From positions 1,674,001 through 1,738,000 of the forward strand of contig JAPNXP010000005.1 in NCBI GenBank assembly GCA_028753945.1: a DNA stretch of 64,000 nucleotides, written 5' to 3'. This document shows, piece by piece, positions 51,495 to 61,844 of the stretch; the stretch's first letter is position 1, and every line of letters begins with the position of its first letter. The notes beneath the pieces are model-generated. The model had not been told where the DNA came from and did not search any database. It was given only the letters and a program-made list of their open reading frames with translations. A program made the position numbers and the translations under genes. Origin of the DNA: Hexactinellida sp. DTS-2022 (Eukaryota; Porifera; Hexactinellida).

Positions 51495-52538
51495 TCTAAT
51501 ACAAGGACGAGACGATAGATAAGGTAATGTAGATGACAGGCGAGGCTCCAGTTATAATACTATTTATTGTCCTAGTATCCAAGTCCCAATTCTACCAGAG
51601 TATAAATTGAACATAATTATTTGAGTGGTATCATATTCTATAACTATATATTAATATTATACTATTTCATCCTTTCCACAACTAATATATTTCATGTAAC
51701 TGTATAATTTGGTAAAGCTACACTCCATCCATATGATAAATTATGCAACGATTCTTTGCAGGAGTAGAATAATCTATTACAGTTACTTGAAAACGTCTCC
51801 TTAATTTATCTAATCATCATAAAATTATACTAAGAGCGATCACTTAAATGAGCAATAACACTTTTCTGAAACCGCCTGCTCAGGATAACATTTAAAAAAA
51901 CGTAGAGCACTATTTCTATTAAAAAAATAAGTTAGTTATCATCCCCGTCCGTCCCAAATTTCACCCCCGCCCGGATATTTTCTATTAGTTTCTTCTGAAC
52001 ATAATTGTACAGATATTAGCTATAAACTTGTGTAATGTACTCCTAATGTATAAATTTTTAATAAGTCTTGTATTAAGGGCATTACGTTAATTATTTGCCA
52101 TTGTCATGTGATTTTCTAATTAAATTTATATTAATATTGCCCGGATAATGATATTTGCATATTACTGTAACTGAAATACAAAATAAAAATAATACCTCGC
52201 CCGCAATCGGTATTTTCAGAAAAAATCTGATTGATAAACAATTAATTTATTTTACCTGGCCTTATTAACACAGTGTGTTAGTATAATAATCTAAAATAAA
52301 AAATCTACTTTAGCTACGAGTCTGTGCGTAAAGAATGTGTTTGCATAGTATTGTGCAAAATTTTCGTTACTAACTAGATATTGTTCTTCTAGTAACCACC
52401 AAGTAAACCACAGTGCATTCCAAACACTAAATATTGTCACTAGCTTAGGAAACAATTAGTATATAAACACAGATTAATTTTATTCTAAACTTTAAATGGA
52501 TTACATACCACTCCAAATCCCAGCTATCATTCTCGGCA
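51495..52538. other. Interior of the nest, nothing recognised
   Basis: AT-rich, no supported feature. Confidence 0.5.
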
Positions 52539-53534
52539 TCCCAACTGACTTTCTTCTCTCGACTTGTATTTTCAAACATCAAACTATCAACACACGACTA
52601 ACTGGTTACGGGATTATGGCCTATTAGCTCGTGCAATGCAATGCAAATGTGGTGAGGAAAGTATGAGGGTGCCTACGCCAACTCCCAGGATGGTTACAAG
52701 TGGAAATGTCGCGCATGCAAGAGTTCCTGTTCAATCCGTTTTGGTTCCTTCTTTCATCCTTCCAAACTCTCGATTACTTCGCTTCTCCAATTCATGTATC
52801 TCTGGTGTGAGGACATACAGTCACACGCTATTATGGAGTAGCAGTTGCAGTGGGCACCAGCTACTGTTGTTGATTGGAAGAACTTTCTGAGGGATATCTG
52901 TGTTGAAGAGATCATACAAGATGCTGAACCCTTAGGTGGTCCCGGAATTATCGTGGAGATTGATGAATCCAAGTTCTGCAAACGTAAATACAACCGTGGA
53001 AGATTAGTAGTGGGCACTGGGCACATGGGTTTTTGGATTAGTCGAAAGAGATACCGGCCGAATGGTTATGTTATGTGTACCAGATAGCTTTGCTGTAACT
53101 CTGCTACCCCTTATATGGCCTTATCCAGCATTACGTCCTACTTGGATCCATTGTATACTCAGATGAGTGGGCTGCATACAATATCTTGGCTCATACACCC
53201 CAGTACACGCATCACACTGTGAACCATAGTGAGAACTTCGTGAATCCAATTACTGGTGTGCATATTCAAGGAATTGAAGGTAGCTGGAACAATGTTAAGG
53301 ATAAAATGAGAAGAGGATCAACTACTAATCCTGATGAACTATTGGAAACACATCTGGCTGAGGGTTGTTGGAGGAGGAGAAACAAGACTAACATCTTTAA
53401 CAACATCATCAAAGGGATTACCACATTTGCATTGCATTGCACGAGCTAATAGGCCATAATCCCGTAAGCGGTTATTCGTGTGTTGATAGTTTGATGTTTG
53501 AAAATACAGGTCGAGAGAAGAAAGTCAGTTGGGA
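52539..53534 (+). mobile_element. Merlin-type element with TIRs reaching into the gene
   Basis: Inverted repeats of 114 bp: 52539-52652 starting TCCCAACTGACTTTC and 53421-53534 in complement. The left arm contains the beginning of the transposase frame, so the right arm repeats those codons on the other strand. No 8-9 bp duplication is visible in the flanks. Confidence 0.8.
52564..53449 (+). pseudogene. Merlin transposase, frameshifted
   Basis: Blocks in family order: NWLRDYGLLARAMQCKCG, then after a frameshift near 52680 DGYKWKCRACKSSCS, completing a zinc ribbon. A TAG at 52839-52841 follows, then VDWKNFLRDIC, IVEIDESKFCKRKYNRGRL with the first Asp. One or more frameshifts lie at about 53015-53110, then YSDEWAAYN with the second Asp, VNHSENFVNP and GIEGSWNNVKDKMR with the Glu. 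The same domain as at 26721 but clearly diverged, so not a simple duplicate. No good ATG precedes the first block; the start is approximate. Confidence 0.88.
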
Positions 53535-54573
53535 ATTTGTAAATATGTATATATTATGTGTTAATTTATCAAATAGATATTAATTACAACAATTGTCTAG
53601 TTATACGTATATCAATCCAAGTGCAACCAGGGTGGGTGAGTACAGAAAATATTTGGAAATAATATAGTTAATGAGTTTAACTCCTTCCTAAATTGTGAAT
53701 TCAAAAATGGTGTTCTTTTTTTTTAGTTAATTAACATATTATTTTATGTAAACATTCAAGATGAAGTACGTACTTAGATATTTTATTATCCTTCTAGGAG
53801 TTTCAATGTTTGTATACAAATTTTTTGGAATTTTGTCCGGAATTTTGTCAGGCTTTCATCTGGGTGCGATATATAACACAAATTTGTTATCGTTCGCATA
53901 TCCATTCAGCTTCAGTTAGGTAAATAGCAAATAGGGATTTTAGTATTGTTAGGAAGTAATAGTTTAATTTGCGTACCCAAAGGTGAGCAGATTTGCAAAG
54001 GCTATGTGAAATACTACGTATAACTCATACTGTCTAGAGACTAGAGTAGTTATTTACTTCAGTACTGTATTGTCTCTCTAATAGTCCACCAGTGGGAAAA
54101 CGACACAGGTGGACTATTAGAGAACATGGATTAATAAAGAATTTAGTCTTAAGTACATCAAAGGTAATATAACTAATATACGGTATAGTCAAAGTATTAG
54201 TAAAGTATTACATTAGAAATGCATTTATAATTTTTAATGTACAATTGTAGCTTGCTTAACTTGATCACAATATGACAGCGCATACCAATATATGGAATTG
54301 GTATATTTTATCCATATATACGATAGTACGCCCATTAGCAGCTCCAACAGGTATTAATTACAGACGATTTAATAGCTTGCTTGCTTACTCAGTTAACTTT
54401 TAATTTAATTGTTACGTTTAGGTAGCGTACCCCCATCAAATAATTGTACTAGTTATTTCTCGAACTTTAGGATATGATGTCAACAAATTGATATCTTCAG
54501 AAATTTTGAAAAGTTAAAAATAGAGAGTAGAAATTGACACATATAAAGATATGTGTTCTGTATAGTCAAATTT
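53535..54573. other. Interior of the nest, nothing recognised
   Basis: AT-rich. CTCTAATAGTCCACC near 54075 has an inverted partner near 54108, a short hairpin only. Confidence 0.45.
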
Positions 54574-54622
54574 AGCTTGTATGCACAAGAGTAAACTGTA
54601 ATAGCATTGTTTACAGTATAAA

Positions 54623-55119
54623 CAGGGTTGCCAATCCAATCCAATCCAATCGACAATCCAATCCAATCGAGGCAAATTTGGACAATCGGCAATCCAAATT
54701 TGGACAATCGATTATTCGGATGACAATCCAATCGCAATCGACAATCCAAAATATCATCGATTTGTTTTGGATTGTTTGTCCGATTTTTTTCGATCGTTTA
54801 TTCCTCAGTATTATATCAAAAAGAGTTATGTTTCATGAACTTTCATCATATATTCAAACTTGAAACATATATTATTGGGTTTAATTGACAAGCAATTGAG
54901 CATTTTAAATTTTGGCATTATTTAGAAATTGAAAAAACAAACAATCGAAAAAAATCGATTAAAATTCATTGATTGCAATCCAATCGATGAAAATCGAAGA
55001 AATCCAATCGACAATCCAATCGATGAAAAATGCAGCAATCCAATCGATAATCCAATCGATGAAAAATGCAGCAATCGGCAATCGAAAATCTTCTCGATTG
55101 GATTGGATTGGCAACCCTG
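54623..55119. mobile_element. hAT-type MITE, sister of 32062-32729, in the right TIR
   Basis: Same CAGGGTTGCCAATCC ends with a perfect 8-bp duplication AGTATAAA (54615-54622, 55120-55127). Opposite orientation to the sister. It lacks the pogo MITE, and at that site reads straight through, proving the later insertion in the sister. Open frames inside are repeat translations. Confidence 0.93.
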
Positions 55120-55601
55120 AGTATAAAAGGCTTCTGTGATGTTATCAATTTTCTCCATAGGATTTGGCTTTATAATATAACTGATTTTTCCCGTAACTTT
55201 GTCAATTATTGTCCGATTTTAGAGTTCTTTTGGTCTCTCTTCATCATTTAGCGAGTTCTAGACGTGTCCATATAGCGTTTTAGCCTAACTCCACTAAATC
55301 TAGGAGGTGTTTATTACTGAAGTTACACCAAATAATCTAGCTATTTCGTTTTGTTGTATTATTGCATACATTAGATGAATACGAGATACGCGAGAATAAA
55401 TTTGATAGATAGTATTTAAAAATAAGCGTTTCCTAATTGTAGATATTCAAACATAGAAATTAATCATATTGTATGGTTCTATTCATGATAGATTCAAAGA
55501 AATAGCTTACATTTTGAGTCTCCCGCTTTTTGGTAAACTCCCGCCAGAAAATGGCAAACCTCCTGCTTTTTGGTTTTCAGAGGTTGGCATCCCTGGTTCA
55601 T

Positions 55602-56659
55602 CCTATTATAATTTCCAATAAATAATATTATCTTTCTTGTTTACTATTAATTTCAGTTATTCTAATGTTGAAAAATGGGGTGGGGGGGGGGGGGGGCAAT
55701 TGCCCCCCCCCCCCAGGAATTGGCCGTTGAGTATAAGTGGGTGCATCCAAAACACAAAGTCTTTTCGAAATTGGACATTTTGCATCGGTGCTATGAAGTA
55801 GAGGCCTATTTTAAATTATCGGGAAATAAAAAATTTGTAATATTTTACTTTCTTTTCAAATTCGTATATTTATACTAAATTTCACTATTAAATTCCTTTG
55901 AAAGTAGATATGTGTGAACCTACGTGTATTTCCTTTGATATTATCCAGTCAATCAGTGACTTTGCATTTATCTCTACGAAAACTCAACGATGATATAGCA
56001 TTAGTCTATATTTCATAAAAATGACTAAATCAAAATTTATAAATGAGCAACAAAACTTTCCCTCTATTTCTCGCACTAAAACCTTTATTAGACTTATAAA
56101 ACAGTATCCAATGTAACTTATCTAAAAATATTTGTTTACGAAGTTCACGAAAACTAAATATCGGCTACATTCTATTCTCTATTTATGGTTGTTATGGTAG
56201 GATTTTCTCAGATTTGTGATTATTGTAAAATACATTCAAATGATTATACACATTTTGCATAAAATTGGTTGGAGATAGAGTATCGAAATGTATTATCATT
56301 GAATAGGAAGTTTAGGACGGGCTATCGACAGGCGCGGCGCCAGATGGAAGGCAGGATTTTAGGGTATTCTCAAGTTAAAATAATATGTGATTACTTCGCC
56401 CGGGTGAATCACTGGACTCATGCCAAGAATTTCTTCAAAATTTAGCCATTCCCCTGGACACATTTCTAGGGGCTCGAAGTAAAAATTTTTAGCTCGCTCG
56501 CTACGCTCGCTCGATTTTCAATAAAATATACATATTGTTACCGTATATCTCGAATAGTAGCATGGCCGCACCCCCAAAGTAGCAAATTTTATTTTATGTT
56601 TCCAAATTATGACGTCATCGCTGATTTAGCATTATGTTACATTTTCTGCGGTTTCTTAA
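55602..56659. other. Intergenic with repeats of unknown type
   Basis: Contains a G/C palindrome (55682-55714) and GCTCGCTCGCTACGCTCGCT near 56492, a motif common at repeat ends. No gene seen; the frame at 55675 is created by the G and C runs. Confidence 0.45.
55682..55714. repeat. G-run/C-run perfect palindrome
   Basis: About 15 G, then CAATTG, then 12 C. Could form a GC-only stem or G-quadruplex. Confidence 0.9.
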
Positions 56660-56751
56660 CACGACGTTTACCACCGATGGGTCACGGAAATGGAACTAAA
56701 CCACTTTATGCCCATATATGGGCATGTGGGTCACAAGTGGTTATCAGCGGG
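56660..56751. mobile_element. TTAA-type MITE, copy 2
   Basis: Identical over all 92 bp to 32961-33052 and flanked by TTAA on both sides (56656-56659, 56752-56755). Confidence 0.9.
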
Positions 56752-57096
56752 TTAAATTAAATTTCTAGACAAAACAAATGATTTCACTCAATATATTATT
56801 CCTGTAATTTACACAAGTACTTAAAGCGATCCGTAGTTATTGTATAATGGCAGTGGCGGATATAGGGTGGGGCACAGGGGGCACGTGCTTCCCCCCTTGA
56901 AAAAATTGCCAATAAAATAGGTGCAAAATTAACGAATTATTATATAATCAGTATTGTTTAACGAACTCTTTTGAGTATTGTTTAAGGCCTAAGGGAGATA
57001 TTATACAAATTAATTAATGAAGTTATATCCTACTGGAAATCTTTAGCCAAAATATCCCACTGTGTGTAGGTAAACGACAAACACACCATAGTGAGA

Positions 57097-57509
57097 TTAT
57101 GTATTGGTCATTTGATTTTGCACATTCAAGTGCTTTCCCTGTATTATTGGGAACTGAGTTATTTTTTCTGATTTGAAAATTTCACTCAAGTGCTTTCTCA
57201 TATTCCTCTGTCGCCATCTTACTTTTGAGGGATCAACTTTAACTACCAATGAGAGGCAAACGGCTATCGCAAACTGTCCACAGTCAGCCCTGCCATTTTG
57301 CTGCTGAACTGATGCAATAGTTACATTTAAGTCGCCGCTTTCCTGCCTATATAGTAAAGAATGTTGTGTATCCAACTCCTTGCTAGTAGATCCCCCATAC
57401 AGCGAATCATAAAGAGAAACTGCTCGTAAGCGTCACATGAAGAACATACCCAGTGTAACTGGCCACCATGATGTATTTGGACACTGGATTTCGGAGCCTT
57501 GATAAACAA
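57097..57509 (-). pseudogene. Ulp1-type (C48) cysteine protease fragment, one frameshift
   Basis: On the minus strand: SSVQIHHGGQLHWVCSS with the catalytic-type His, then after a frameshift near 57410 LYDSLYGGS with the Asp, then SVQQQNGRADCGQFAIAVCL with the Cys. That is the His-Asp-Cys order of SUMO-protease-like domains, followed by MRKHL. Such domains are common in transposon-encoded proteins. Further minus-strand sequence to 57820 may belong to an upstream exon but has no clear motif. No transposase is visible next to it. Confidence 0.75.
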
Positions 57510-58025
57510 GCGCCTCTAAAAATAATAAATTTAGTAATTGTTTATGTATCTATATTTATATGCATACTATTGCATAGCAATAAAATTGTTAAATTTTTGA
57601 TACAAGCATGAAATTTGCTTCAGACATAGAGAAATATATTATAAAAAGATATGGATATGGAGGCATACCGAAATTTCAATATTTTCAAGATGGCGGCCAA
57701 AAATTGTCGGTAAGTGTCAGACAAAAGCCCGCTCTCGCGATTACTTGTTAAATGACCTCGTAGAGTGTTTATATGCGCATAGATATTCTCAAATGACTGC
57801 GATGAAGAAAGAGGGGTCACTCGACAGGGTAGAAACTATATTTGAGAATGGAATGTACTCCCTCCCAAACATGGTCATGTGATCCCTATAATGACTGGAA
57901 ATCTTATGCTGATTACGAATATCAGCATTAAACATTGATTAAACTTCAATTGACAAAGTTAATTTGCTTTTGTATACATATATGTACTACAGTTTAACTC
58001 GGTTAGTACGTACTTCGGCTTAGTA

Positions 58026-58168
58026 CAGCGTTTCTCAACCGGGCCCCGTGGCCCCCCTGGGGGGCCACGAGCCCTTCGCCACGAGGCTTTTTATTGAAGG
58101 GTAGAGGGCCACGGGTACTGAAGGTCTCGGTAGGGGGGCTACGGAGCATTAAAGGTTGAGAACCACTG
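58026..58168. mobile_element. hAT-type MITE
   Basis: CAGCGTTTCTCAACCGGGCC to GGTTGAGAACCACTG with the perfect 8-bp duplication GCTTAGTA (58018-58025, 58169-58176). GC-rich interior. Confidence 0.92.
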
Positions 58169-58526
58169 GCTTAGTAGGTAGAGGTGCACCGGATCCTGGA
58201 TCCGGCCGGATTTCTCCATTTGTGGTGGATCCGGGAACGGCCGGTATATGAGCTATTATTATACTGGGTAGTCAGAAGTGCTATTAGACATGTTTTAATA
58301 TGACGTCATAGTTATTGTACAAAAATTGAAAATTGGTCAAATTGCATGTTTTTTTGGCCTCATTTGTACTATGAGACATGGAGTGTTATGTGGAGCCAGC
58401 AACGACCGCTTCGCGGTAATTGTATGCAACTATAAGCCATTTTGTAATGAATGTAATAACTTGATGACATCATATATATAAATTCATTAGTGAATGACCC
58501 CAAACAACCTAAGAATAGGTTGCTAT

Positions 58527-58895
58527 CAGACATGGGGTCAAGCCCTTTCAAAAGGGCTTAAGTCCAAGCCCATCCCTAATTAAAAGGACTTAAGACCAAG
58601 CCCTTTTTCTAAGCACTTTTTGAAAAAGGGCTTAAGTCCAAGCTCAAGCCCTTAATAAAGGGCTTAAGTCCGGACTTAAGTCTTTTACTCTAATTATTTA
58701 GAAATCCATACCGTATTTATTGAATAAGTGCCTTGAAAAGAGCTTGAAAAATGGCTTGAAAAGGGTTTGAAGCTCATCTATAAAGGGCTTAAGTCCAAGT
58801 CCGGACTTAACCCTTTTATTAAAGGAGGACTTAAGTCCGGATTTAAGCCCTCTCAAAAATGGGCTTAAGTCCTTTGGGGTTTGGCCCCATGCCTG
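58527..58895. mobile_element. GGGCTTAAG hAT-type MITE, copy 1
   Basis: Starts CAGACATGGGGTCAAGCCC, ends TTGGCCCCATGCCTG, with the perfect duplication GTTGCTAT (58519-58526, 58896-58903). The interior is made of GGGCTTAAGTCC blocks in both orientations. Confidence 0.92.
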
Positions 58896-59264
58896 GTTGC
58901 TATGCATGCGCTCATTTATTAAATTTACGAGCAACCTAACTTTGTTATAATTAATTGTATTTTGGCCCATTCTATGCCTAGTCGACCAGTAAATCTATGG
59001 TGTCAATGGAAACTCTTAATGTTTTATACATTCAACAATTCAATGTATAACAAGTTAGAACAATTAAATGCATACATCCATACGTTACTTTAAAATAATT
59101 GTGGTTCCTATGTTGTAAGGCTATTGATTTTGTTGGATATGCTTTTGATATTTCTATGGATATCAACAATATATGAGTTAAGCTTCTGTGTGTATTTTAT
59201 CATGTATTATTTAAATTCAAATGCATGAAAATTGTTGTTAAGGGTATAAAGTTCTTCTATCATG

Positions 59265-60215
59265 CAGACATGGGGTCAAGCCCTTTCAAAAGGGCTTAAG
59301 TCCAAGCCCATCCCTAATTAAAAGGGCTTAAGTCCAAGCCCTTTTTTTAAGCCCTTTTTGAAAAAGGGCTTAAGTCCAAGCTCAAGCCCTTAATAAAGGG
59401 CTTAAGTCCGGACTTAAGTCTTTTTCTCTAATTATTTAGAAATCCATAACGTATTTATTGAATAAGTGCCTTGAAAAGAGCTTGAAAAAGGGCTTGAAAA
59501 GGGCTTGAAGCTCATCTATAAAGGGCTTAAGTCAGGGTTGGGTTCAAGTACATTTGAAAGTACTTAAGTACAAGTACTACTACTTTTCAGATATTCAAGT
59601 ACAATACAAGTACAAGTACAGGTAAACTTAAAGTACTTAAGTACAAGTACAATGAAAAATTTACGAAAATACTTGAGTACAAGTACAAGTACAAGTACTT
59701 CCCAAGCTCTTATGATAAATTTCTCGTAATAATAGTAGAAATTGCTAATACATAGTTTATATAGTATCATCCAAATTTATTTAATTTAAAGTAGCAGTAG
59801 TCCTTGACACGAACACAATTCCTAATATACTAAGTATTAAGTAACACTACTTTATTTGAGATGGGATTTGAGGAACATCAATGATGTGTGTTAGAAATAT
59901 ATTGAATGATAAAAAAGTCACGAGTAACAAGTACTCAAGTACAAGTACTTTAGAAAATGAGGAAAGTAATTAAGTACAAGTACAAGTACAACGGGAAAAT
60001 GGTGAAAGTACTTAAGTACAAGTACAAGTACTCAAAAAATGTACTTAATTACAGAAGTACTTAAGTAAATTGTACTTGAACCCAACCCTGGCTTAAGTCC
60101 AAGTCCGGACTTAAGCCCTTTTATTAAAGGAGGACTTAAGTCCGGATTTAAGCCCTCTCAAAAATGGGCTTAAGTCCAAAGGGCTTAAGCCCTTTGGGGC
60201 TTGGCACCATGCCTG
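59265..60215. mobile_element. GGGCTTAAG hAT-type MITE, copy 2
   Basis: Same ends as copy 1; 385 bp net after removing the nested MITE at 59533-60090. No clear flanking duplication. Confidence 0.88.
59533..60090. mobile_element. hAT-type MITE made of AAGTAC repeats
   Basis: CAGGGTTGGGTTCAAGTAC to GTACTTGAACCCAACCCTG with the perfect duplication GCTTAAGT (59525-59532, 60091-60098). The interior is ACAAGTAC and TACTTAAG repeats. Confidence 0.93.
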
Positions 60216-60239
60216 CAAGTTCTATGTATCAAATGAAGA

Positions 60240-60690
60240 ATTCGAATCGCTAATATTCCAGCAAGAAGAAAGATTCAAAAAGGCCAAAAGTTAGCAGGTA
60301 TTAGTAGTCATCACTGTTATATTCCAAATGTACAGGCGATATAACAGTTAAAATAATCTCAGAATATTTGATTCCTCATAAACCAACGTCACCAAATGAA
60401 CATTAAATTATTGACCCAATTGTATCTCTAAGGGACTGCAGTCCTGGAAGATTTGTGAGATGTTCCTATGATGACGATTGGTGGATTGGTATCATAAGAG
60501 AAACTTCGTTCGTGTTTCAAGATGTCTTAATTAAGTTTGTGCACCCTAATGGACCATCAAAATACTTCGATTGGCCCCAAAATGAAGATTTGTTGTTGGA
60601 TCCCTGCTGAAGATATTCATGGAATTATTCAGCCGCCGCAGATAGCAAAAATGGAAGGACATATCAGCTATCATAATTAAAATAAATTAA
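60240..60690 (+). pseudogene. Coding relic with a Tudor-like segment
   Basis: Blocks FYVSNEEFESLIFQQEERF, LAGISSHHCYIP, then GRFVRCSYDDDWWIGIIRE, VLIKFVHPNGPSKYFDWP and, after a one-base shift near 60595, WIPAEDIHGIIQPPQ. I recall similar C-terminal segments in transposon-derived proteins of invertebrates, but I cannot name the family. Frameshifts near 60345 and 60595 and a stop mark it as dead. Confidence 0.5.
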
Positions 60691-61312
60691 TATTATTGCC
60701 AAATAACTGCTTTATCACATTAAAATTAAACTATCCAACTTCATTTACGGATAATTTGAAGATGATATATTTAATAAGATTAGATACCTCACAAGTAAAT
60801 GGCACATAACGCATACAATTTTCGATTTTATCACGTGTTTGAGTGATTTTATAAAATGCCAAAGGGGTCAAAAAATAAAAATAAATAATCCAACAAATAA
60901 AGTTAATTACAAAATGGCTTATAATTGCATACAATAACCGCGAAGCGGTCGTTGCTGGCTCCACATAACACTCCATGTCTCATAGTACAATGAGGCCAAA
61001 GAAACATGCAATTTGACCAATTTTCAATTTTTGTACAATAACTATGACGTCATATTAAAACATGTCTAATAGCACTTCTGACTACCCAGTATAATAATAG
61101 CTCATATATTGGCTTAGGCAATTATAAGGTGTTAATAATCACTTGGTGCAACCATTCTTAGGTACAGATTTTCAATTTTATCCAACACAGAAATCTGTTT
61201 AAAGGGGACTCCTGTCCGACACTTGCATACAATCGTTGATTAAATGGGCATTAGCTTAAACTACATTCTATAAATCAACTCAATTATGAAACATAGATAC
61301 CATAATATGATG

Positions 61313-61519
61313 CAGACATGGGGTCAAGCCCTTTCAAAAGGGCTTAAGTCCAAGCCCATCCCTAATCAGAAGGGCTTAAGCCCAAGCCCTTTTTGTAAGC
61401 TCTTTTTGAAAAAGGGCTTAAGTCCAAGCTCAAGCCCTTAATAAAGGGCTTAAGTCCGGACTTAAGTCTTTTACTCTAATTATTTAGAAATCCATACCGT
61501 ATTTGATTGAATAAGTGCC
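61313..61519. mobile_element. GGGCTTAAG MITE, copy 3, truncated
   Basis: Matches the left part of copies 1 and 2 up to TTGAATAAGTGCC, then stops. Confidence 0.85.
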
Positions 61520-61844
61520 CCGACGCATATTTTTGAGTTTTGAGCTTGTTATTCTGATGAGCCTAACTAACCTTTAGGTTTCTATATTACACACTCAGTG
61601 TTTATATAAATTATTGACCATATTTGGTTTCATGTCTCCCAATGTAAATTTATGCTCTATTTGAGTCATTAATTTAATACCCCAGCGCTTATTCATAGAA
61701 ATACAGAAATTATTAAAACATATATTGTAAGAAAGTACAACGTCTACACAGAGTGTTACTAACTTCTAACTTATATGACTGAAAGAAAGTATCTGACAGT
61801 GACTAGTATGTAAGGTATAATTACTATCTTAGTAGGCTAGTAGT
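61520..61844. other. 3' flank of the hAT gene, nothing recognised
   Basis: AT-rich, no repeat or end identified. Confidence 0.5.

Larger units (their letters stand above)
42678..55333. mobile_element. Second long-TIR element, with P, Ginger, hAT and Merlin nested inside
   Basis: The left arm 42678-42928 starts ATTTGGTGCAACTTTAG and contains CACCTCCTAGATTTAGTGG. It is matched in inverted orientation by 54574-55333, interrupted by a hAT MITE. The arms resemble those of 24014-30599: shared CTAAAATCGG, ATAAGCCAAA, CTATGG, AAAATTGA and ATGCATACAAGC-like blocks in the same order. Removing nested elements leaves roughly 3.2 kb without a recognisable transposase of its own. No convincing target duplication was found; ends may be worn. 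Confidence 0.65.
38728..55595. mobile_element. Outer shell: short hAT-type element split by later insertions
   Basis: The left end CAGGGTTGCCAACC is followed by CTCCCGCTTTT motifs. The right end GGTTGGCATCCCTG is preceded by the same motifs on the other strand (55519-55560). GTTCAT stands directly outside both ends (38722-38727, 55596-55601). With the 39034-42630 and 42678-55333 elements removed, the shell is only about 620 bp, a normal non-autonomous hAT size. Only six of the expected eight duplicated bases match, so this is inference. Confidence 0.6.
58245..61108. mobile_element. TIR element of 2.9 kb with nested MITEs
   Basis: Inverted arms of about 207 bp (58245-58452, 60902-61108) start TATGAGCTATTATTATACTG, with TA next to both ends. 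They contain ACCGCTTCGCGGT-type hairpins. The inside holds two GGGCTTAAG MITEs and a coding relic (60240-60690). Superfamily unknown; TA suggests Tc1/mariner or pogo. Confidence 0.7.
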
